In this document: piece by piece, positions 30,386 through 35,981 of the stretch | Numbering within the stretch: position 1 is the stretch's first letter | Layout: each line of letters starts with the position of its first letter | NCBI RefSeq assembly: GCF_015207285.1 | Contig: NZ_JADEXD010000054.1 | Location: forward strand, 1-35,981 | Source: Tychonema sp. LEGE 07203 | GTDB taxonomy: Bacteria > Cyanobacteriota > Cyanobacteriia > Cyanobacteriales > Microcoleaceae | Direction of reading: 5' to 3' | Length of the DNA stretch: 35,981 nucleotides | Position numbers and translations under genes: made by a program | The notes under the pieces: model-generated | The model's database searches: none | Seen by the model: the letters and a program-made list of their open reading frames with translations, nothing else | Told to the model about the DNA's origin: nothing

Positions 30386-33300
30386 TAATTAACAATCAGG
30401 AAGTCGCTGACTGTCAGGGACGGAGTATTGTCAAGGGTGGCAAATAGCGCACCAGTTCCCAAACCAATTTGTGCCCCGTTCTGGTTGAAGAATAACTTGC
30501 CTGTGGCGAGGCTGCAAACAATTAATCCATCGCTGGTTTCTGCTGCTAAATCGCTATCCACAAAGGCAATTTGAGCAGAAGTAATTGTTCCGAATGCAGT
30601 TTGAGACAAGAGGATTTTGTCTGTACCGGTCGTAAAATCAGTAATGCGATCGCTCCCAAACTCAGCAGTATTAAAAACACCGTTCGATTTAAACAAAAAC
30701 CGATCGTCACCGCCACCACCAGTTAGCAAGTCATCGCCTGCACTCCCTGCAAGTAGATCGTTACCACCGCCGCCAATTAGCGTATCGTTGCCATCGCCGC
30801 CAATTAGCGTATCATTGCCACCGCCGCCGACAACACTGTCATCACCTAAGCCACCATTAAATGTATCGTCGCCACCTCCCATGTCAACAACTGAATTGGC
30901 GTAGGTTCCTAAGAGGTTAATTACATCATTGCCATCAGCATTGGAACTCGCAGCTTCATCGGCTTTGAGGTTGATAAAGAAACGAAAGTCGTTCATGGTG
31001 ACAGTAATGCTGTCGTTACCGGTGCCGCCGATAATTTTTTCATCGGAACGCAGTGTATCGTTAGGATTAGTATTGTCATCCCAGGTTTCAGCAAAAGTGA
31101 TATTGATGCTGTCATTGCCAACACCGCCTTGAACATCATTTACGCCGTCGGGATCGGTAATGGTATCGTCGCCAGTACCCCCGAAAATGCGATCGAGATT
31201 GCCTAAACCGCCGTCCATGAGGTCATTGCCGCCCTCACCATCGATGAAATCATCCGCAGCGTCGCCATTGATGGTGTCGTCACCCTCCGCGCCCATCAGT
31301 GTATCTGGATCGGGGGTACCGTTCAAAAGTAAAGGGACGATCGGGGGATTTGCAATCGGATTGACGGTGATGTTAACAGTGGCTGTCGCTGTCCCCCCGT
31401 GACTGTCGTCAAGCTGATATGTAAAGCTGTCCTGACCGGTGAAGTCACCGTGGGGGTGGTAAGTGATGAAGTCATCAGCCTTGTCTGGAGTGCCGTTAAA
31501 ATTGATTTCAGCCTTGCCGCCGGCTCCGTTGGTCAAAACTGTCAAAATCAGGGGGTCGCCGTCTGGATCGCTGTCATTTGCTAATACGGGGATGTTGACG
31601 GGAGTGATTCGATCGGTGGTGGCGCTATCGCCGATCGCGATCGGCAATTTGTTGGCAAACTCGATCGTGACAGTAGCTGTCGCTGTTCCCCCGCGAGTGT
31701 CATCGATCTGATAAGTGAAGCTGTCCGTCTCCCAGAAGTCACGGTGGGGATGGTAAGTGATGAAGTCATCAGCCTTGTCTGGAGTGCCGTTAAAATTGAT
31801 TTCAGCCTTGCCGCCGGCTCCGTTGGTCAAAACTGTCAAAATTAGGGGATCGTTGTCTGGATCGCGGTCATTTGCTAACACTGGAATGTTGACAGCAGTG
31901 TCTCGATGGGTGGTAACGCGATCGTCGATCGCGATCGGCAATTTGTTGACCGCTTTCACTGTCACCTCAACCTTGGTAACAGCCGAACCTCCCTTACCGT
32001 CTGCGATTTGATAGTGAAAGATATCCTGCCCGCTGAAGTCGGGATTGGGAGTGTAGGTAATGAAATCATCGTTCGGATTGTCCGGCGTACCGTTGTTGTT
32101 GACTTCGACTTTGGCGTTGTTGGAAGGCCTGAAAATACTGAGGTTCAAGGGGTCGCCGTCGGAATCGCTGTCGTTGGCGAGGACGTTGATATCGATCGCG
32201 CTGCCAGCATTTACAGTGGCAGCATCCCCAGATGCGATCGGTGAATGGTTGGGATCGACTGTCACTTTCACTTTGGTAACAGCCGTACCTCCCTTACCGT
32301 CGTCGATTTGATAGAAAAACACATCCTCTCCGCTGAAGTCGGGATTGGGGGTGTAGGCGATGTAATCGTCTTGCGGATCGTCCGGCGTACCGTTGTGCCT
32401 GACTTCTGCTTTGCCGTTGTCTGAAGTCTTGAAAATGCTGAGGTTCAGGGGGTCGCCGTCGGGGTCGCTGTCGTTGGCGAGAACGTCGATATCGATCTCG
32501 CTGCCAGCATTGCCGATCGCGCTGTCGCTAAGTGCGATCGGCAAGCGGTTGGCGTTAGTGGGAGTTATTGGCACAGAGGGTGTCGGAGTGTTCTCTGGAG
32601 AAATAATCGGATTGTTCTCTGGAGAAATAATCGGATTGTTCTCTGGAAAAATAATCGGATTGTTCTCTGGAAAAATAATCGGATTGTTCTCTGGAAAAAT
32701 AATCGGATTGTTCTCTGGAAAAATAATCGGATTGTTCTCTGGAGAAATAATCGGATTGTTCTCTGGAGAAATAATCGGATTGTTCTCTGGAAAAATAATC
32801 GGATTGTTCTCTGGAGAAATAATCGGAGAAACGATCGGCAAGGCAACCTCACCCACCATCAACGGAACGAAAGTCAAATTGACCTTAGCTGTTGCCGTAC
32901 TCCCTTGTCCGTCGCTGACTTGGTAAGTGAAGCTATCTGTGCCATTGAATGCGAGATTGGGATTATAGGTAATAAAATCGTCGTTCGGATTGTCCGGGGT
33001 GTTGTTTTGATTAACTACTACCGTTCCATTAACTGGATTGGTAACAATACTGAGAGTCAAAGGGTCGCCATCGGGATCGCTATCGTTAGACAGGACTTTA
33101 ATATCGATCGCCCGGTCGGCATTGGCGAGTAAATTGTCATCTAATGCTATTGGCGATTGATTGGCGATCGCAAATCCCTTAGAAAATTCCGAAGTATTAT
33201 TAGCAGGATCGGTCGCCGTTGCCGTGATGAATTGACCGACGGGTAGGAAACTACCATAGGTATAGTTGAAACTATTTTTACCGCTACTGTCCGTAGTGAC

Positions 33301-35981
33301 AATCGTAGAGCCTAGGAAGGTTTTGCCTTCGCCAAAGCCACTCGGATCGAGACTGGAATTGGCAAAGAATTCCAGCCTAAACTGTTGATTTGGGGTGCTG
33401 TTGAAAGTGCCTTTTATATCAGTATTTTTGCCATTGGAGTGGGCAAAAGTGATGGTGGGAGAGTTGCGCTCGTTACTGATTTCGTAGTGAATAATACCGA
33501 AAGTATTATTGTTGAAAATACTATTGCCTAAAATCCCATTGCCCGTGCCAGAGTTAACAGCAACTCCAGCTAAATTGTTGTGGGCGATCGTATTTCCAGT
33601 TCCCGGATCGATACCGCCGATCGAATTGTTGTTCGCCCCATCCAAAATCACGACACCGTTGGCTAGATTGCCCAAGGAACTGACTCCATCTAGCTGAGTG
33701 CCGATATAATTGCCTTGCAGCAAATTGTTAGCAGTAGCGTCGCGCCAAAAACTCACGCCATTGCCTTTGTTGCCGGAAATCAGGTTGCGCTGCGCTGCCG
33801 TATTTCCCCCAATGATATTGTTGGCGGCAGTGCCGAGCCCTCCTATGCTTTGAATGGCTATACCATCGCGGTTGTTGCCCAAAGCAACGGTACCTGTCTT
33901 ATCCGTACCGATAAAGTTGCCCTGTACTTTGTTTGCCCGATCGATAATGTATATGCCGTTGCCACCGTTGCCTGAAATGATGTTGCGATCGCTCACTGTA
34001 TTTGCGAAACCAAAGATCGCCACACCTTCTGCAATATTGCCCAAGTCTTTTGTACCCGTGACATCCGTGCCGATGTAGTTGCCCCGAATCGCGTTGTTTG
34101 TACCGCCGATGGAGACACCTCTGTAATTGCCAGAAATCACATTGCGTTCCGCATCGGTAGTACCGCCGATCGTGTTATCGGAAGCACCTGGAAAGGTGAC
34201 AACTCCGTCATAGGAGAGGTTGTTGGCTTTCAGAATTGCCGTACCCGCTGCATTTGTGCCGATGTAGTTGCCCGCTACGGTTGCGAACTTGGCTGCGATC
34301 GTAATTCCGTGAACGAGATTGCCCGAAATTACGTTTCTTTCGGCAGGATCGTTAAATCCGTCGCCGTTGGTGCCGATGCGATTCTGGATTCCGGCTGAAG
34401 CGTCGATCTCAATACCATTCCCGCCGTTGCTGCGAACGATATTGCCAGTTAAATCGGTACCGATGTAATTGCCGTAAATCCAGTTATTGGCTGCCCCGTT
34501 CGACAGCTTGATGCCAGCCCGATTGTAGGAGGGTTCGTCGGAAAAGCGGTTAATTGCCAGTCCTCGGACGATCGAATTGCTGGCTTGAATGTCAAGTCCG
34601 ATCGCCGAATTCGATGCCGCACCGTTGAGTTCAATTCGCGGCGCGCCCTGGAATCCGGGGCCGCCTTGACTCCAACCGTCGATGGTGACGGCATCTGTAA
34701 TTGTCGGCAAAGCAGACTTGAGATCGATCGTTTGAGGATTGGTAAATGCGATCGGGATCTCGATCGGTTTTTGGAATGGTAAGCGCGGAATCTGGATGAA
34801 AGTGGTAATTTGGAATGCGATCGTATCTGTGCCGGGATGAGCGTTGGCATTGAGAATTGCCTGCCGCAGCGAACCAGGGCCGCTGTCATTGGTATTTGTC
34901 ACCAAAAAAGTCACCCCAATATCCGGCTGGATGTTGACAGTGGCAACGTTGCTGTCTGCTTTGCCGTTGCTGGCGCGATAGGTAAAGCTGTCGCCGTTGA
35001 AGTTGGCACCGGGAGTGTAGGTAATAAAGTCATCGTTGGGATTGTTCGGCGTGCCGTTGTTGTTCGCAACTGCCGTCCCCTTGCTGGGATTCGCGACTAG
35101 GTTAATTGTTAGGGGGTTGCCATCGGGGTCGATGTCGTTGGCGAGAACATCGATCTTGACGGGAGTGGGAGCGTTTGCGCGGACGATCGCACTATCATTT
35201 TCTGCTACAGGGGGCTGTTTGCCGATCGAACTCCTGACGCTGATGCTGCCAAAAAAATCGCTATTATCGGTAGCAGTCCCCGCAGCATTAGCACCGCCGT
35301 TTCCTTTGAAGGCAGGCAAAGTATTAATTGCCGTCACCGTTGGCGCGACAGCCACCCCAGCCGCACCGGCGAGTTCAGGAGTCACGGCAAAAATCGCCCC
35401 GCCCTTTCCCTGACCGTTGGCACCGGATTTGGCATTAGAACTAGCATCGACGATGCCGCCCAACCCGCCCGTTGCCGTGTTATTGAGAAATTTGCTGTTA
35501 ACTAGGGTGAGGGAACCACTGCGAATAAAAATCGCACCCCCCAGTCCGGCACCGCCGCCACCGCCACCAGCAAAATCATAGGCATCGCTGTTGCCGCCAC
35601 TCTTACCGCCGTTACCGCCGAAGCTTCCTCCACTACCGGGAATACCACCCGATCCAAATTGGCTGGAACCGCCACCGCCACCGCCACCACCAAAGCCACC
35701 GTTACCGCCCGGTCCGCCAAAGTTTAAGGGACTCGTACTGGCATCACCGAAAGCGCGACTGCCGTTGCCACCACCACCGCCAAAGCCGCCATTGCCACCG
35801 AGCCCTCCACCAATACCCAATCCCGCGCCACCGCCACCCCCAAAGTCGCCACCATTGCCACCAATACCACCAAAATTGCTGGTGCTCCATCCGCCACCAC
35901 CACCCCCACCGCCAACGCCACCAATACCGCCTTTACCTGCAAAATTGCTATTGTTACCCCCGCCACCGCCACCGCCAATAC
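30385..35981 (-). CDS. Giant secreted RTX/cadherin-like/beta-helix protein, 5' end outside the window
   Basis: At least 1,865 codons, open to the right edge; the 5' end and any signal are not visible. In order: a Gly-rich PMP-like region with GGAIFIRSG and NSKFLNNTATGGLGG (about 35981-35480); a cadherin-like/Big_9 domain (PVAENDSAIVRAN..., about 35215-34930); right-handed beta-helix with SLRQAILNANAHPGTDTI and repeated NVISGN/GNYIGTD (about 34920-33250); a second cadherin-like domain; ten NPII(S/F)PEN repeats (32588-32827); four more cadherin-like domains (about 32545-31365); RTX nonapeptides GGxGxDxLxG (about 31330-30640) and a T1SS-type C-terminal end. It should be exported by a type I system and bind calcium, and may be an adhesin or sheath component. 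Confidence 0.88.
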   Translation of the reverse strand, partial: IGGGGGGGNNSNFAGKGGIGGVGGGGGGGGWSTSNFGGIGGNGGDFGGGGGAGLGIGGGLGGNGGFGGGGGNGSRAFGDASTSPLNFGGPGGNGGFGGGGGGGGSSQFGSGGIPGSGGSFGGNGGKSGGNSDAYDFAGGGGGGAGLGGAIFIRSGSLTLVNSKFLNNTATGGLGGIVDASSNAKSGANGQGKGGAIFAVTPELAGAAGVAVAPTVTAINTLPAFKGNGGANAAGTATDNSDFFGSISVRSSIGKQPPVAENDSAIVRANAPTPVKIDVLANDIDPDGNPLTINLVANPSKGTAVANNNGTPNNPNDDFITYTPGANFNGDSFTYRASNGKADSNVATVNIQPDIGVTFLVTNTNDSGPGSLRQAILNANAHPGTDTIAFQITTFIQIPRLPFQKPIEIPIAFTNPQTIDLKSALPTITDAVTIDGWSQGGPGFQGAPRIELNGAASNSAIGLDIQASNSIVRGLAINRFSDEPSYNRAGIKLSNGAANNWIYGNYIGTDLTGNIVRSNGGNGIEIDASAGIQNRIGTNGDGFNDPAERNVISGNLVHGITIAAKFATVAGNYIGTNAAGTAILKANNLSYDGVVTFPGASDNTIGGTTDAERNVISGNYRGVSIGGTNNAIRGNYIGTDVTGTKDLGNIAEGVAIFGFANTVSDRNIISGNGGNGIYIIDRANKVQGNFIGTDKTGTVALGNNRDGIAIQSIGGLGTAANNIIGGNTAAQRNLISGNKGNGVSFWRDATANNLLQGNYIGTQLDGVSSLGNLANGVVILDGANNNSIGGIDPGTGNTIAHNNLAGVAVNSGTGNGILGNSIFNNNTFGIIHYEISNERNSPTITFAHSNGKNTDIKGTFNSTPNQQFRLEFFANSSLDPSGFGEGKTFLGSTIVTTDSSGKNSFNYTYGSFLPVGQFITATATDPANNTSEFSKGFAIANQSPIALDDNLLANADRAIDIKVLSNDSDPDGDPLTLSIVTNPVNGTVVVNQNNTPDNPNDDFITYNPNLAFNGTDSFTYQVSDGQGSTATAKVNLTFVPLMVGEVALPIVSPIISPENNPIIFPENNPIISPENNPIISPENNPIIFPENNPIIFPENNPIIFPENNPIIFPENNPIISPENNPIISPENTPTPSVPITPTNANRLPIALSDSAIGNAGSEIDIDVLANDSDPDGDPLNLSIFKTSDNGKAEVRHNGTPDDPQDDYIAYTPNPDFSGEDVFFYQIDDGKGGTAVTKVKVTVDPNHSPIASGDAATVNAGSAIDINVLANDSDSDGDPLNLSIFRPSNNAKVEVNNNGTPDNPNDDFITYTPNPDFSGQDIFHYQIADGKGGSAVTKVEVTVKAVNKLPIAIDDRVTTHRDTAVNIPVLANDRDPDNDPLILTVLTNGAGGKAEINFNGTPDKADDFITYHPHRDFWETDSFTYQIDDTRGGTATATVTIEFANKLPIAIGDSATTDRITPVNIPVLANDSDPDGDPLILTVLTNGAGGKAEINFNGTPDKADDFITYHPHGDFTGQDSFTYQLDDSHGGTATATVNITVNPIANPPIVPLLLNGTPDPDTLMGAEGDDTINGDAADDFIDGEGGNDLMDGGLGNLDRIFGGTGDDTITDPDGVNDVQGGVGNDSINITFAETWDDNTNPNDTLRSDEKIIGGTGNDSITVTMNDFRFFINLKADEAASSNADGNDVINLLGTYANSVVDMGGGDDTFNGGLGDDSVVGGGGNDTLIGGDGNDTLIGGGGNDLLAGSAGDDLLTGGGGDDRFLFKSNGVFNTAEFGSDRITDFTTGTDKILLSQTAFGTITSAQIAFVDSDLAAETSDGLIVCSLATGKLFFNQNGAQIGLGTGALFATLDNTPSLTVSDFLIVN
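31458..31842 (-). repeat. Recently duplicated cadherin-like domain (91 bp identical, 294 bp apart)
   Basis: The segment 31458-31548 is identical to 31752-31842 over 91 bp including third codon positions. A similar but more diverged pair has a 300-bp period (about 32081 and 32381). Domains five and six therefore arose or were homogenised recently. Confidence 0.8.
32588..32827 (-). repeat. Ten tandem 24-bp units coding NPII(S/F)PEN
   Basis: Ten consecutive 24-bp units differ at one base: codon TCT (Ser) or TTT (Phe). In protein order the varying residue is S F S S F F F F S S. All other bases are nearly constant, showing recent tandem growth or gene conversion. It is a rigid Pro-containing linker between two cadherin-like domains. 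Confidence 0.85.

Noticed and set aside
32393-32926. Plus-strand ORF with GLFSGEIIG repeats
   Set aside because: It is the antisense shadow of the NPII(S/F)PEN repeats in the RTX gene.

Overview
The window looks like a filamentous cyanobacterial chromosome (Oscillatoriales type, Microcoleus/Oscillatoria-like). The HIP1 octamer GCGATCGC and its GCGATCG core are very frequent, intergenic spaces carry 7-bp tandem repeats and small mobile-type repeats, and many genes belong to cyanobacteria-typical families (acyl-ACP synthetase, MntCAB-type transporter, Uma2 proteins, pentapeptide repeats). I recognised no tRNA, rRNA, intact insertion sequence, phage or CRISPR array. The species assignment is inference.

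Layout. 1-3.3 kb: on the minus strand, the lipoyl end of a dihydrolipoamide acetyltransferase, a YlqD protein and an acyl-ACP/acyl-CoA synthetase. 3.4-5.7 kb: a secreted leucine-rich-repeat protein, an overlapping pair (small acidic helical protein plus HNH endonuclease), and two antitoxin-like remnants or orphans. 5.7-10.7 kb: RecQ, a DUF427 protein, a YrdC/YciO protein and the nickel-pincer cofactor protein LarC. 10.8-13.3 kb: a cobalt ECF ATPase gene (cbiO), a methyltransferase gene and, upstream of both, a sequence resembling a cobalamin riboswitch. 13.2-16.1 kb: an mntCAB manganese transporter operon behind a symmetric operator-like repeat. 16.2-20.3 kb: a Uma2 protein, a membrane protein and an SPFH/flotillin-like protein; the last two share an upstream element. 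20.4-22.5 kb: cbiMNQ behind a clear cobalamin riboswitch. 22.7-30.3 kb: two more Uma2 genes, an FAD oxidoreductase, an RDD-pentapeptide fusion, small membrane or secreted proteins and many repeats. 30.4-35.98 kb: the C-terminal part of a very large secreted RTX/cadherin-like/beta-helix protein, open at the window edge.

How the parts fit. Three metal systems cluster here: cobalt uptake (CbiM, CbiN, CbiQ, CbiO), manganese uptake (MntC, MntA, MntB) and the nickel cofactor protein LarC. The most interesting observation is that the cobalt transporter is split. cbiMNQ and cbiO lie about 9 kb apart on the same strand. The first is led by a canonical B12 riboswitch. The second, together with a methyltransferase gene, is preceded by a divergent B12-riboswitch-like leader. 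If that leader works, two separate switches would co-regulate two halves of one transporter and bring in a methyltransferase of unknown substrate.

The spaces between genes are built largely of repeats: 7-bp arrays, two families of elements with terminal inverted repeats, a hairpin family with AAACCGGGTTT-type arms, and a GATATCGTTTCC family. Some repeats run into genes. They supply stop codons for two genes and fill a linker in LarC.
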